DNA of 45,988 bases from Candidatus Abzuiibacterium crystallinum (GCA_002787155.1 PCVY01000044.1:1-45988); one strand, 5' to 3'. Shown: positions 8,875 through 17,359, numbered from the stretch's first letter. A program made the numbers and translations. Notes: generated from the sequence alone by a model not told the origin.

Positions 8875-10866
8875 TCACCAGGAAGAAAAAATGGGTTTGA
8901 TAAGTGAGAAAAGAAAACGAAGAAACAAAACGCATTCGCGATACGCTGTAAAAACAACTTGGCCGAAATGAATTTGATGAATTCTACCCTTGCGCACGCA
9001 AGTTCGTACTTCAGACCAAAAACGTTTCGTTGGAAGGCGCGTAAAAGTCAGGGAATCTGAAAAAACATCCCACTTCTTAAACCACAACTGAAGACGTGAC
9101 GGAATTCGAATGTTTGAACCGGCTTTCAGCGATTGCGATTTAGCGAGGTTAAGAGCGGCGCGCCGATACAAGTCCTGAAGTTCCGAAACGCGCAAACTTC
9201 TCCATTCCGTTACTTTTTTTTGAATCCTTTCAAGTTCACAAAGCACCTTCTCCTCGAGCAGACTGCGGTGACGCGTCGCTAGCCAAACTTCTTCCATTTC
9301 AAGTGCCAAATTTCTCCATCCGATCAATGTTTGCCATAAATTCCCTACCCTTTGTTTAAAATATTGCCACGGCCTAACCGCCGGATAAAAAAGGCGCCGC
9401 TCGCGCCGTGTCTTTAATCGAATGAAGCCGTGCAACATCGGATGCCCGTCTTCAACTTGTATGGCATTTTTGTACCAAATGAATTTTAAAAAAACACCCC
9501 AATAATTCTTTGCAGGGGTATTTTTTAAAATTCGCTTCATATTTTCAACGCCATAAAAATTTGACCAAGCCTCATTGTAAACGTGAGTCCATTCATTGGG
9601 ATTCATCCGAGAATGACGAAATGTTTCATGAAAGGTGTCAAAATTATTAAGATCCGCATCGATTGCCTTGCCGCGTGAAACAAAAGTTTGATAATCCATC
9701 GACCCGGGCAGCGGCGTCAACATAAAAAAAGACGCTTGTTCTGCGCCCAATTCAACTTGGAGATACGCAAGGTTATTTCTAACCGACGCAGAATCATCAA
9801 ACGGGAACCCAATGATATAAGCTAAGTGAGTAATAATGTTTTGGTTGTGATAAGTTTGAACCAAGTTTTTGAAATCTGAAACTTTATTCTGTCTTTTCCC
9901 GGCAGCTTTCAAATTTTCCTCATTAATGCTTTCCATTCCAATGAAAACTTGGGTGCAGCCTGCGCGGCTCGCTTTGTTCACAAAATTGGGAATTCGGTGC
10001 GATAAAGTATCAACCTGAATCATAAAAGACACGGGAATATTTTCTTCCTCCCGCAAACGAATCAAGCCGTCAAAAATGGCTTCCCAATTTTTATTCCGTG
10101 AGAAATTGTCATCCGTAAAAAAATAACCGGCTATTTTATGTCGGGAGAAATTTTCGCGGATCAAATTTAATATGGAATCCACCAAACGGTACCGCATGAG
10201 ACGGCCTTGAACATTAATCACCGTGCAAAAACTGCATTGGAACGGGCAGCCGCGCCCGCAATCCAAAGTGGCAAAACGGCCGACTGCATATCGATTCATC
10301 AAATTTTCCGGAATCTTCGGCAGGGGCGCATTTGTCAAATCAGGAGGCGAGCTTAAAAAATTGTAGACTGGTTTTGATGTTCCATTTAAAATGTCTTTTA
10401 AGATCATGCCCCACCTATCTTCCACTTCTCCTGCCACAACGATAACGCCCATTTTGATTAACTCTGAAATTTCCTGTGGAAGTGTGTTAAAAGCCAAGAC
10501 GCCGCTGACATGAAACCCGCCGATGAGGACATCAACATTTGCTTCTCGAAACATCAAAGCCAAATCTTTTGCTCGCGGGAACTGATTGGATTGAACGCCA
10601 ACCAGGCAAACAATCGTTCTTGAATCATTTCTTCTGCTGGAGGTGATAATCCCGGCGATTGGAACTTTTTGCACTGTTTCATCAATTGCTTCGATGCGCC
10701 ATTTCAATTGACTGCCCAAGATTTTTCGCTTTCTGACATCCTCGCTTAGACCGTAAAGACAGGCGAGCGTGTTGCTTGGGAGCACCCCTTTCCAATACCG
10801 AATGACGTAGCCATCATCATCATATTTAGATGGCTTAATGAGAAAAAGATTAAGTTTTTTAATCAT
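8875..10866 (-). CDS. B12-binding-domain radical SAM enzyme
   Basis: Radical S-adenosylmethionine enzyme of 663 residues. The first 170 residues look like a cobalamin-binding Rossmann domain (VDVLIGGFHVSG region). The [4Fe-4S] motif CPFQCSFC (Cx3Cx2C) lies near residue 210 and is followed by a TIM-barrel core with GFPFDD and FFMLTPLPGS segments. The last 180 residues are helical, basic and not recognised. The family includes methylases and ring-forming enzymes, and the substrate is unknown. It is followed after 3 bp by a thioesterase. The pair sits within the denitrification cluster but splits it rather than obviously serving it. Confidence 0.8.
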   Translation of the reverse strand: MIKKLNLFLIKPSKYDDDGYVIRYWKGVLPSNTLACLYGLSEDVRKRKILGSQLKWRIEAIDETVQKVPIAGIITSSRRNDSRTIVCLVGVQSNQFPRAKDLALMFREANVDVLIGGFHVSGVLAFNTLPQEISELIKMGVIVVAGEVEDRWGMILKDILNGTSKPVYNFLSSPPDLTNAPLPKIPENLMNRYAVGRFATLDCGRGCPFQCSFCTVINVQGRLMRYRLVDSILNLIRENFSRHKIAGYFFTDDNFSRNKNWEAIFDGLIRLREEENIPVSFMIQVDTLSHRIPNFVNKASRAGCTQVFIGMESINEENLKAAGKRQNKVSDFKNLVQTYHNQNIITHLAYIIGFPFDDSASVRNNLAYLQVELGAEQASFFMLTPLPGSMDYQTFVSRGKAIDADLNNFDTFHETFRHSRMNPNEWTHVYNEAWSNFYGVENMKRILKNTPAKNYWGVFLKFIWYKNAIQVEDGHPMLHGFIRLKTRRERRLFYPAVRPWQYFKQRVGNLWQTLIGWRNLALEMEEVWLATRHRSLLEEKVLCELERIQKKVTEWRSLRVSELQDLYRRAALNLAKSQSLKAGSNIRIPSRLQLWFKKWDVFSDSLTFTRLPTKRFWSEVRTCVRKGRIHQIHFGQVVFTAYRECVLFLRFLFSLIKPIFSSW

Positions 10867-10910
10867 GGTCTGATCTAGAACCTAACAGTTTGCGATAGGT
10901 GAAAGGAAAC

Positions 10911-11003
10911 TTAACGATAAATTTCATGCCCATAAAACCCCAAAACCGAAAAAGAGACAGCCAAAACGGCTAAGAATGCCCCCCAAAGTTTCTTATTTTT
11001 CAT
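10911..11003 (-). pseudogene. Truncated copy of the norZ 5' end (30 codons)
   Basis: The minus strand reads 30 codons from ATG (11003) to TAA (10911). The peptide begins MKNKKLWGAFLAV and ends GFYGHEIYR, nearly identical to residues 1-30 of the intact NO reductase, then hits a stop where the intact gene continues QAPPIP. A GAGGGG ribosome-binding site remains, so a 30-residue single-helix peptide might still be made. It lies just downstream of the intact cupredoxin-like gene, in the position norZ would occupy in an undisturbed operon. Confidence 0.85.
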
Positions 11004-11026
11004 TTCTTGCCCCTCTGATTCAATCT

Positions 11027-11719
11027 TTATGATTTCTTTAATGTGATGTTAACGGTTGTTCCTTCGCCGTCTACGTGAATTGATTCGCGGTGTACGCCCA
11101 GCCACTCCTGCCAAATTTCGATTTCGTAATCCCCCGGCGGCACGCCTTCGATTTTAAAATATCCATCTTGATCTGTCAGGGCAAAATAAGGTGTTTCACT
11201 GGTAACGAGGTAAGCGCTCATCCACGTGTGACCGGCATCGCACCTGAGCTTGATCACGCCTGGTTTGTTTAATTTGGCAGGAACTTTCATCCCGACAATA
11301 GGCACTGCCAAATTAAAAGCGGTGGAGCCGTCTTCGTAAAAACCGTGCGAATTATGAAGAACGGGGTCACTGCTTGTGATTTCGACCGTAGACCCAAGCG
11401 GATGAACCTGAACATGCGGAACAAACTGACAATCTTTTTGATCAAGTTTCCCGGTACGCGGAAGAAGTTCTCCTGTGGCACCGACAATTTTAACCACGGC
11501 ATCTTGAATGCCGTGGTCTTTGCCGAGCACAAGCGTTTGCACTTGCTGCACACTTCCGCAAGTAGCGCTGTCGCTTTTGACTTCCACTTTTTCAACCGGA
11601 GGGGCGGTGCCATCAAATTGAATCTGGCCTTGAACAACTGTTTGCGCTAACAAAGTGCCCGGTTGAAAAACCATAACTCCAAATATAAATACTTTGACGA
11701 AACACAAATAAAATTTCAT
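11027..11719 (-). CDS. Exported cupredoxin-like protein with carboxypeptidase-regulatory-like domain
   Basis: Exported protein of 230 residues with a signal peptide (about 1-25). The middle region resembles a type 1 copper protein: candidate ligands are His in LHNSHGF and the Cys, His and Met of RCDAGHTWM. A C-terminal beta-sandwich (about 180-225, GYFKIEGVPPGDYEIEIWQ) is typical of carboxypeptidase-regulatory-like domains. Such proteins are often annotated as methylamine-utilisation-like. It lies 15 bp after nirK on the same strand, so electron transfer to, or maturation of, nitrite reductase is plausible (inference). A decayed paralogous tail exists at 8362-8430. Confidence 0.7.
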   Translation of the reverse strand: MKFYLCFVKVFIFGVMVFQPGTLLAQTVVQGQIQFDGTAPPVEKVEVKSDSATCGSVQQVQTLVLGKDHGIQDAVVKIVGATGELLPRTGKLDQKDCQFVPHVQVHPLGSTVEITSSDPVLHNSHGFYEDGSTAFNLAVPIVGMKVPAKLNKPGVIKLRCDAGHTWMSAYLVTSETPYFALTDQDGYFKIEGVPPGDYEIEIWQEWLGVHRESIHVDGEGTTVNITLKKS

Positions 11720-11734
11720 GGCGATTCTCCTTTT

Positions 11735-12748
11735 CTACTGCATTTTGTGCAACAAATCGGGCCTGTCTTCACCTTCCACATGCAGGGTGCCGGCAGCGCC
11801 TTTGTTAATTCGGAAAATCGAATGATCGACCAGCGTAAAATCGCCGGGCACATCTACCCTAAATTCGACCATAGAAGCAGCGCCGGCCGGAATCAGCGTG
11901 GTTTGAACATTGTGAACGGCATCCTGAACGGTGCCTTCACGGTAAACGCGGTCAAAAATTTCACCGATCACATGAAAAGATGAAACCAAGTTCGGCCCGA
12001 TATTTCCCACATAAAGCCGAACGGTTTCACCGGTTTTCGCCTGGAGCGCATTCTTTTCCGTCAACGCTCCGACTTTACCGTTAAAAACCACAAAAGTCGG
12101 GTCTTCATTCATCCCTCTCTGAGAAGAAAAGGGAGCGAACCCGTCCACCGGTGTTTCGGTATAAAACTCGCTTTGCATGACATAATATTCCCTATCAACT
12201 TTTGGCATACCGCCAGCAGGTTCAACCAAAATTAAACCGTAAAGGCCGTTGGCAATGTGAACCGGAATCGGCGGGGCGGCACAATGATAAACAAAGATAC
12301 CTGCTCCGATCACTTTTGCTTCAACCACGGATTCATCACCCGGTTCTGTCATCAGGACACAGGCGGCGCCGCAGGGTCCTGTGATGGAATGAAAATCGAC
12401 TGTATGGGTATTCTTTGAATCTTTATGATTTTTTAAATGAAATTGAACCACATCCCCTTCGCGGACACGGATAAAAGGCCCCGGCACCTGTCCGTTGTAT
12501 CCCCAAAAGTCATACTGAATCCCGCTGGTCAGTTCATCCCTGTATTCAACGGAATCCAAACGGATAATGACGCGCGCAGGATAATTGCGTTCGATAGGAG
12601 GCGGCACATGGGGCGCGAATGTCATATTAGCTTCGATCACCGGCAACTCCCGTGACACCGGTTCACTGGCCGCAAATGCTGTCGAACCAAAGCCAAGAAA
12701 AAATGTAACGATACCAATTAGAATTTGCTGTTGTTGTTTCATAATCAA
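11735..12748 (-). CDS. nirK: Copper-containing nitrite reductase (NO-forming)
   Basis: Periplasmic trimeric enzyme reducing nitrite to NO. The 337 residues have a signal peptide (about 1-27) and two cupredoxin domains. Type 1 copper ligands are His115, Cys156 and His164. Type 2 copper ligands are His120, His155 and a late His in VDHSIFR. The catalytic Asp118 and the His in SSFHVIG are present. The axial type 1 ligand, Met in well-studied enzymes, is Leu169 here (HIANGLYG). The sequence is closest to the AniA-like class. Its ATG overlaps the stop of the Rrf2-like regulator gene by 4 nt, so both are read from the promoter at 13195-13223. Confidence 0.92.
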   Translation of the reverse strand: MIMKQQQQILIGIVTFFLGFGSTAFAASEPVSRELPVIEANMTFAPHVPPPIERNYPARVIIRLDSVEYRDELTSGIQYDFWGYNGQVPGPFIRVREGDVVQFHLKNHKDSKNTHTVDFHSITGPCGAACVLMTEPGDESVVEAKVIGAGIFVYHCAAPPIPVHIANGLYGLILVEPAGGMPKVDREYYVMQSEFYTETPVDGFAPFSSQRGMNEDPTFVVFNGKVGALTEKNALQAKTGETVRLYVGNIGPNLVSSFHVIGEIFDRVYREGTVQDAVHNVQTTLIPAGAASMVEFRVDVPGDFTLVDHSIFRINKGAAGTLHVEGEDRPDLLHKMQ

Positions 12749-13173
12749 TTCTCCTTTCGTCGTCTCTTTTGATTAATCAAATCATACAAAGTCACAGTCT
12801 CTAACTGCTGAAGCAACGGTTTTTTTGTGGCCATCCACACTTGATGCAGCGGGCAAGGCGAGTTGTCACGGCATGCCGGCAATCCCATAACACACTGATC
12901 GAAAGCATCTTCTCCGTCAATGACGTTGATAATTTTCAAAACAGAAATTTTTTGAGGCTGGTGGGCCAAATGGTATCCGCCGCCTGGCCCCGTAGCTGCT
13001 TTTAAGACCCCTGAGCGCGCAAGCGCCTGAAGGTTTTTTCGCGTAAATGATTCGGGAATGCCCGCGCGTTTACAGATTTCTTTTGCCGTGAACCTTTGGT
13101 CAAGTTTCTTGCGGTCCACCGAAGAGAGTGCGCTTAAAATGTGTTCGCAGCCGCGCGAGTATAGTTGAAACAT
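12745..13173 (-). CDS. Rrf2-family regulator, NsrR/IscR-like
   Basis: Winged-helix Rrf2 regulator of 142 residues. The start at 13173 (MFQLYSRG) is chosen because it matches the normal N-terminus of the family and has AGGAG nine bases upstream. A longer reading from 13242 would run through the promoter. Three cysteines in CVMGLPACRDNSPC have the spacing class that holds an iron-sulfur cluster in NsrR and IscR. It is co-transcribed with nirK (4-nt overlap). A perfect dyad overlaps its own promoter. I infer an NO-sensing repressor of the nitrite/NO module. Confidence 0.85.
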   Translation of the reverse strand: MFQLYSRGCEHILSALSSVDRKKLDQRFTAKEICKRAGIPESFTRKNLQALARSGVLKAATGPGGGYHLAHQPQKISVLKIINVIDGEDAFDQCVMGLPACRDNSPCPLHQVWMATKKPLLQQLETVTLYDLINQKRRRKEN

Positions 13174-13185
13174 GCGTTGACTCCT

Positions 13186-13223
13186 ATTATGGATAATATA
13201 GTCCATAATTAAGGCTGTGTCAA
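13186..13223 (-). promoter_or_regulatory. Promoter and dyad operator of the rrf2-nirK operon
   Basis: Minus strand: -35 TTGACA (13218-13223), 17-bp spacer, -10 TATATT (13195-13200). A perfect inverted repeat with 8-bp arms ATTATGGA and an 8-bp centre (13186-13209) covers the -10 region. It fits autoregulation by the Rrf2-like protein. AGGAG and the ATG at 13173 follow. Confidence 0.8.
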
Positions 13224-13380
13224 TACGTAGTTTGTTATTCATTTAACAAACAAAGTATTGTCTGACATTTTTAAACGATATTTTGCCCCATCGTTTTCTC
13301 TGAAAACTCTGAAGAATTGCGGAATAATGTCCTTCCGTTATGATACGCCTTAAAATTTAAGACGCTGGTGAATGTCTCTT

Positions 13381-13410
13381 TTGACTCCTAATATGAGAAA
13401 CAGGCATAAT
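13381..13410 (+). promoter_or_regulatory. Probable carD promoter
   Basis: TTGACT (13381-13386), an 18-bp spacer and CATAAT (13405-13410) lie about 70 bp before the CarD start codon. This also argues that the longer reading frame beginning at 13372 is not the translated form. Confidence 0.55.
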
Positions 13411-13479
13411 AAACTCCTGCGGGATGAGAAAGGGTATATACTATATGTGCGGCAGCGCGTTAATAAGAAAGGAAAATTC

Positions 13480-14010
13480 ATGTCCACAGAAAAATTTGTT
13501 CGAGATGATCTGCTCTACCATTCAGCGCACGGTTTATGCCGGATAGACGGGCTGACAAAAGAAACACAAGCCGGAAAAGAGATCTTTCGTTATTCGCTGG
13601 TGCCGAAGAAAATCAATAAGTCAAAAATGCGTTTTGTAATTGCCGATGCCGATCTGGCAGCGTCGGGATTTCATCGCCTTATTTCGGTGAAAGAAGCCAA
13701 TGCGATCATGGCTTATTTAAAAAACGGCGATCATGCTCAAATCCCGTCCGAAAGCGAATTTGGCCGGGAAAATCATCCTTGGAAGCTTGCGGAAAGTCTT
13801 TTGTCTTCTTCTGCGGCCGGCGTTCAAGTCAAAGATCAAAAAAAGCGCCAGACATTGGAACGTTCGGTCAGAGGATTGGTGGAAGAGTTGGCGCTTGTTT
13901 TTAAAATTAATTTAAAAGAAATGGTTGATAGAATTCTTAAGAGTTTGGGCAGTGTGTCAAAAATTAATCCGTTGGTTCTGGCTGCTTTTAAACATGCCTC
14001 CGGTGAATAA
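13480..14010 (+). CDS. carD: CarD-like transcription regulator
   Basis: RNA-polymerase-binding regulator of 176 residues. The N-terminal domain (VRDDLLYHSAHGLCRIDGL onward) is the CarD/TRCF RNA-polymerase-interacting domain, followed by a helical domain (about 70-170) that in the family contacts promoter DNA. The start at 13480 is chosen because AAGGAAAA lies just upstream and the protein then begins right before the domain. An in-frame upstream ATG at 13372 would add 36 unrelated residues and lies ahead of a good promoter. In other bacteria CarD stabilises open complexes at rRNA and other promoters. Confidence 0.85.
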   Translation: MSTEKFVRDDLLYHSAHGLCRIDGLTKETQAGKEIFRYSLVPKKINKSKMRFVIADADLAASGFHRLISVKEANAIMAYLKNGDHAQIPSESEFGRENHPWKLAESLLSSSAAGVQVKDQKKRQTLERSVRGLVEELALVFKINLKEMVDRILKSLGSVSKINPLVLAAFKHASGE

Positions 14011-14060
14011 ACCGGAATCTCCAAGACCCTGTTAATCAAATGAGAGGATGAAAAAATAAA

Positions 14061-14474
14061 ATGGACGATATATTCAAATCAAATGAAATGGCCTCAGCAT
14101 CGCCGCAAAATGACTCTGAGGACACCACAAACTCCCGTCTGAAGAAGATTCAAGAGCGGTTGACGGCTTTGGAACAAAAAATCGATACCCTGCTCAAGCA
14201 GTCTTCGCAAAAACCGGCTTTTCAAAGAGACCGTTTTTCAAAACCTGAAAGGCGTTTTGGCCGTTTTGATAAGCACCGCAAAAGGTCCGGCCATTTTCAC
14301 TCAAGAGACGACGGTCCATCCTCTTCACGCCCTTTTGATAAGCCTCGTCACTTTGACAAATCTCGGCAGTTTGATAAGCCTGCCGGAGACGACCGTAGAA
14401 GAGATGACCGTTCAGGACCTGACTTTGGCGGAAAAAAGAAACCTTTTTTCCACCGTGGTAAGCGCCCGCGTTAA
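14061..14474 (+). CDS. Basic low-complexity protein, unknown function
   Basis: Protein of 137 residues that I do not recognise. Residues 20-50 form a short coiled coil (RLKKIQERLTALEQKID). The rest is disordered and strongly charged, with repeated FDK-P/S-R-x-F units (PFDKPRHF, KSRQF) and an Arg/Lys-rich end. Such tails are common in RNA-binding or ribosome-associated proteins of uncultivated lineages, so nucleic-acid binding is a reasonable guess only. It lies 50 bp after carD on the same strand with GAGAGG upstream and ends at a bidirectional terminator. Confidence 0.6.
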   Translation: MDDIFKSNEMASASPQNDSEDTTNSRLKKIQERLTALEQKIDTLLKQSSQKPAFQRDRFSKPERRFGRFDKHRKRSGHFHSRDDGPSSSRPFDKPRHFDKSRQFDKPAGDDRRRDDRSGPDFGGKKKPFFHRGKRPR

Positions 14475-14479
14475 TCTAA

Positions 14480-14514
14480 ATAAAAAGGGGCCATCGATAG
14501 ACAGCCCTTTTTAT
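14480..14514. terminator. Bidirectional terminator between convergent genes
   Basis: Perfect 10-bp arms ATAAAAAGGG and CCCTTTTTAT with a 15-nt loop, giving a T-run on both strands. It separates the gene ending at 14474 (+) from ahpC ending at 14525 (-). Confidence 0.8.
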
Positions 14515-14524
14515 CACCGCATGG

Positions 14525-15091
14525 TTAGATTTTCCCGACAAGTTCCAAGCTGGGTTTTAATGTTTTACTGCCCGGCTTCCATTTGGCAGGACATACTTCA
14601 CCTGGATTGGCTGCAATGAACTGCGCGGCTTGGACTTTCCGTAAAAGCTCATCGGCGTTTCGGCCGATGCCGTTGTCATGCATCTCGATAATTTTGATTT
14701 TACCTTCCGGATCAACCACAAACGTCCCGCGGTAAGCGAGCCCCGCTTCTTCGATGTAGACACCCAATGCTCTTGAGAGAGCGCCTGTGGGATCGGCCAG
14801 CATGGGGAATTTAATTTTCTTAATCGTCTCAGACGCATCATGCCACGCTTTGTGCGTGAAATGCGTATCGGTGCTGACCGCATAGACTTCGGCGCCTATT
14901 TTCTGAAAATCGGCATACTTATCTGCCATATCGCCAAGTTCGGTAGGACAAACAAAAGTGAAATCCGCCGGATAAAAGAAAAGGATGCTCCATTTTCCTT
15001 TGAGGTCCGCGCTTGAGACTTCTTTAAACTGATTCTGGTGGTAAGCTTGTGCTTTAAAATCCGGTAATTTAGAATTGATCAACGTGCTCAT
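14525..15091 (-). CDS. ahpC: 2-Cys peroxiredoxin AhpC
   Basis: Cytoplasmic peroxide-reducing enzyme of 188 residues, the normal AhpC length. The peroxidatic Cys48 lies in DFTFVCPTE and the resolving Cys167 in GEVCPAKW. No AhpF reductase gene is nearby, so another thioredoxin-type donor must recycle it. It is divergent from oxyR with 120 bp between the start codons. The shared region carries an OxyR-type site next to the oxyR promoter, so peroxide-dependent control is expected. Confidence 0.93.
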   Translation of the reverse strand: MSTLINSKLPDFKAQAYHQNQFKEVSSADLKGKWSILFFYPADFTFVCPTELGDMADKYADFQKIGAEVYAVSTDTHFTHKAWHDASETIKKIKFPMLADPTGALSRALGVYIEEAGLAYRGTFVVDPEGKIKIIEMHDNGIGRNADELLRKVQAAQFIAANPGEVCPAKWKPGSKTLKPSLELVGKI

Positions 15092-15165
15092 TTTCTCCTC
15101 CGTCTCATCATCTTAGTCGTTTTAGTCATGCCTTGATTGTCTCTATCATCGCACCATCACTATTA

Positions 15166-15210
15166 TTGATCCAATCGATTTTATACATTATACTTATAGA
15201 CGAGGTCTAT
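15166..15210 (+). promoter_or_regulatory. oxyR promoter with OxyR-type half-operator
   Basis: TTGATC (15166-15171), 17-bp spacer, TATACT (15189-15194). Immediately downstream is ATAG-N7-CTAT (15196-15210), the half-motif of the E. coli OxyR consensus, overlapping the expected transcription start and ending one base before the ATG. The second ATAG-N7-CTAT half is not evident. The arrangement suits autorepression. Confidence 0.75.
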
Positions 15211-15211
15211 T

Positions 15212-16108
15212 ATGGAATTACAGCAGTTAAGATATGTGATTGCTCTTTCGCAGGAGCGAAACTTCCTGCGGGCAGCCAGGCGCGCCAACATCACGCAGCC
15301 GACGCTTAGTCATCAGGTTAAGAAGCTGGAAGAAGAAATTGGCTCGCCTCTGTTTGAAAGGTCTTCCCGCGGCGTTCGTTTGACTGCGGCCGGTGAAAGA
15401 TTTGTCCCTTACGCCAGGGCAACGATTGACCATCTTGAAAAAGGGTTGGCGGAGGTCCGGGAAGAAGCCAAGCATATTTCCGGGAAAATTAAAATCGCCG
15501 CTATCCCCACTGTCGGCCCTTATCTGATCCCGGACATTTTAATCCGCACCAAGAAAAATGCCCCGCGTCTTTCCATTGAGCTTTACGAAGAGACCACTTC
15601 ATCGCTTTTAACATCGCTCAAGGCAGGCAAAATTGATCTGGGCATTTTGGCGCTTCCCATTACTGAGGCCGGCATTGTCAGCCGAAGTATCGGGCGGGAG
15701 GATTTTTTCCTTGCGGTTTCTAAGCAGCACCCTTTCTCGAAGAAAAAATTCGTAACGGCAAAAATGATGAAAGATGAAAAACTTTTAATGCTCCAGGAAG
15801 GACATTGTTTTGGCGATCAAGCGCTTGATTATTGCAGGCGGACCCGCGAAGATCCTCAAGTCATTTTTCAGGGAAGCAGCTTAACCTCTGTCATGAAACT
15901 CGCCTCAGCAGGAGAGGGTCTTACATTGGTACCCAAGATGGCTGTGAACGATAGGGAAAACCCGAACCTTGTGTTTATTCCTTTCTGTTCGCCAAAACCG
16001 GCTCGTGAAGTTGGCGTGATTTGGCGAATCACTGCCCCGCTCACGCCCGCTCATCATTTGTTTATTGATCTGAGCGCCCGTGTTTTCGAACGTTACCGCT
16101 CCAAATGA
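15212..16108 (+). CDS. oxyR: Peroxide sensor OxyR (LysR family)
   Basis: LysR-type regulator of 298 residues: N-terminal winged helix (about 1-60, QPTLSHQVKKLEEEIG) and a two-lobed effector domain. The redox cysteines fall exactly at C199 and C208, as in E. coli OxyR, within QEGHCFGDQALDYC. This makes the assignment stronger than a generic LysR call. It is divergent from ahpC, its usual target, and has an OxyR-like half-site at its own promoter. Confidence 0.92.
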   Translation: MELQQLRYVIALSQERNFLRAARRANITQPTLSHQVKKLEEEIGSPLFERSSRGVRLTAAGERFVPYARATIDHLEKGLAEVREEAKHISGKIKIAAIPTVGPYLIPDILIRTKKNAPRLSIELYEETTSSLLTSLKAGKIDLGILALPITEAGIVSRSIGREDFFLAVSKQHPFSKKKFVTAKMMKDEKLLMLQEGHCFGDQALDYCRRTREDPQVIFQGSSLTSVMKLASAGEGLTLVPKMAVNDRENPNLVFIPFCSPKPAREVGVIWRITAPLTPAHHLFIDLSARVFERYRSK

Positions 16109-16230
16109 AGCCCCGCGGGTTAACACCCATAGCGCCTGATGAATACCCGTATATTTTTATTCGTCAAAGTATGCTATAAAGTGACGATATTCTTTTATAC
16201 AATCAATAGCTTCCTTTCAATAGAGCGGGA

Positions 16231-16761
16231 ATGATGAAAACTTTGACTCCGGCCCAGCAAGCCATGCTGGATCTTTTTCAAAAACACGTGAACGCGGAAC
16301 TGGCAGGCGATCTTGAAACCACGATGGCTACCATGACGGACAACCCGCACCTCACAAACGCACCTCTTGTGACAGGAGGTGTCGGCCGAAAAGGGGTGAG
16401 GGATTTTTACGCGAATCATCTGGTGGGTAAGTTTTTCCCGCCCGATGTTGAAATGATTCCTGTATCGCAGACCATTGGAAGCGATCAAATTGTCGACGAA
16501 TTGGTCATCCGATTTACGCACACCCAAGTCATCGACTGGATGCTGCCCGATGTCCCCCCAACCGGGAAAAAAGTCGAAATGGCCGTCGCTGTCATTGTGA
16601 AAGTTGAAAATGGAAAGATCGCGCATGAACACATCTATTGGGACCAAGCCAGCGTGCTGGTCCAGATTGGTTTAATGAATCCAAAGGGGCTGCCCGTGAG
16701 CGGGGCGGAAGGGGCCCGTAAAATGCTTGATCCGACTTTGCCCTGTCGTGTTATTAAATGA
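16231..16761 (+). CDS. SnoaL/NTF2-like protein
   Basis: Cytoplasmic protein of 176 residues with a cone-shaped NTF2-like fold: helix at 10-35, then GVRDFYANHLVGKFFPPD and a closing beta-sheet with KIAHEHIYWDQAS. Relatives include SnoaL-type cyclases and many uncharacterised polyketide- or carbonyl-related enzymes. No catalytic role can be assigned. A second ATG three bases downstream is an equally good start. It lies about 120 bp after oxyR and 65 bp before a second NTF2-like gene. Confidence 0.7.
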   Translation: MMKTLTPAQQAMLDLFQKHVNAELAGDLETTMATMTDNPHLTNAPLVTGGVGRKGVRDFYANHLVGKFFPPDVEMIPVSQTIGSDQIVDELVIRFTHTQVIDWMLPDVPPTGKKVEMAVAVIVKVENGKIAHEHIYWDQASVLVQIGLMNPKGLPVSGAEGARKMLDPTLPCRVIK

Positions 16762-16825
16762 ATCATAGGCCGCAAATCGGTAAATCTGGACGCCCGGTAA
16801 CGGCGTATTAACGAAGGAGTGTATC

Positions 16826-17326
16826 ATGAAAAAACGGATTGTTTGGTTGTTGGTATTGATGTTATTAGGAGCCGGTATTTGTTTCACAAATGCCGCCTTC
16901 GCCGCAAATGAGAGTAACGATGCTGTCCGGGCAGCTGCAGACCAGTTTTATATTGCCCTCAATGCCATGTTTGTTGGAAACATCGCACCGATGGAAGCTT
17001 TGTGGGCGCACACCGATGATGTGGTTTATATGGGTCCGGATGGTGCCTTTGTGGTGGGGTGGGATAACATCCGGGGAGTTTGGGAAAAACAAGCTGCCAA
17101 GAAAATGGGCGGTAAAGTAACGCCTGATCACATGCAGATCGCCTCGGGGCATCACATGGGCATTACCTATAATTACGAAAACGGAGAAAATTACGACGCG
17201 GACGGCAATCTGGTCAAAGTTTCCATTCGCGCAGTTAACGTGTTCCACAAAAATGACGACGGTGAGTGGAAAATGACCGGGCACCACACAGATTTACTGC
17301 CCTTTTTGGCGGAAGATACCAAATAA
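16826..17326 (+). CDS. Exported SnoaL/NTF2-like protein
   Basis: Protein of 166 residues with a Sec signal peptide (about 1-27, ending near AAFAANE) and one NTF2-like domain (about 30-160). The ending VFHKNDDGEWKMTGHHTDLLPF is typical of the YybH/SnoaL-like group. AAGGAG lies 8 bases before the ATG. It follows a cytoplasmic NTF2-like gene but shares only fold-level similarity with it. Its function is unknown. It is periplasmic or secreted by inference. Confidence 0.75.
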   Translation: MKKRIVWLLVLMLLGAGICFTNAAFAANESNDAVRAAADQFYIALNAMFVGNIAPMEALWAHTDDVVYMGPDGAFVVGWDNIRGVWEKQAAKKMGGKVTPDHMQIASGHHMGITYNYENGENYDADGNLVKVSIRAVNVFHKNDDGEWKMTGHHTDLLPFLAEDTK

Positions 17327-17359
17327 AAATGCTGTGCCCTAGTGTAAGGGCATTTGGCC

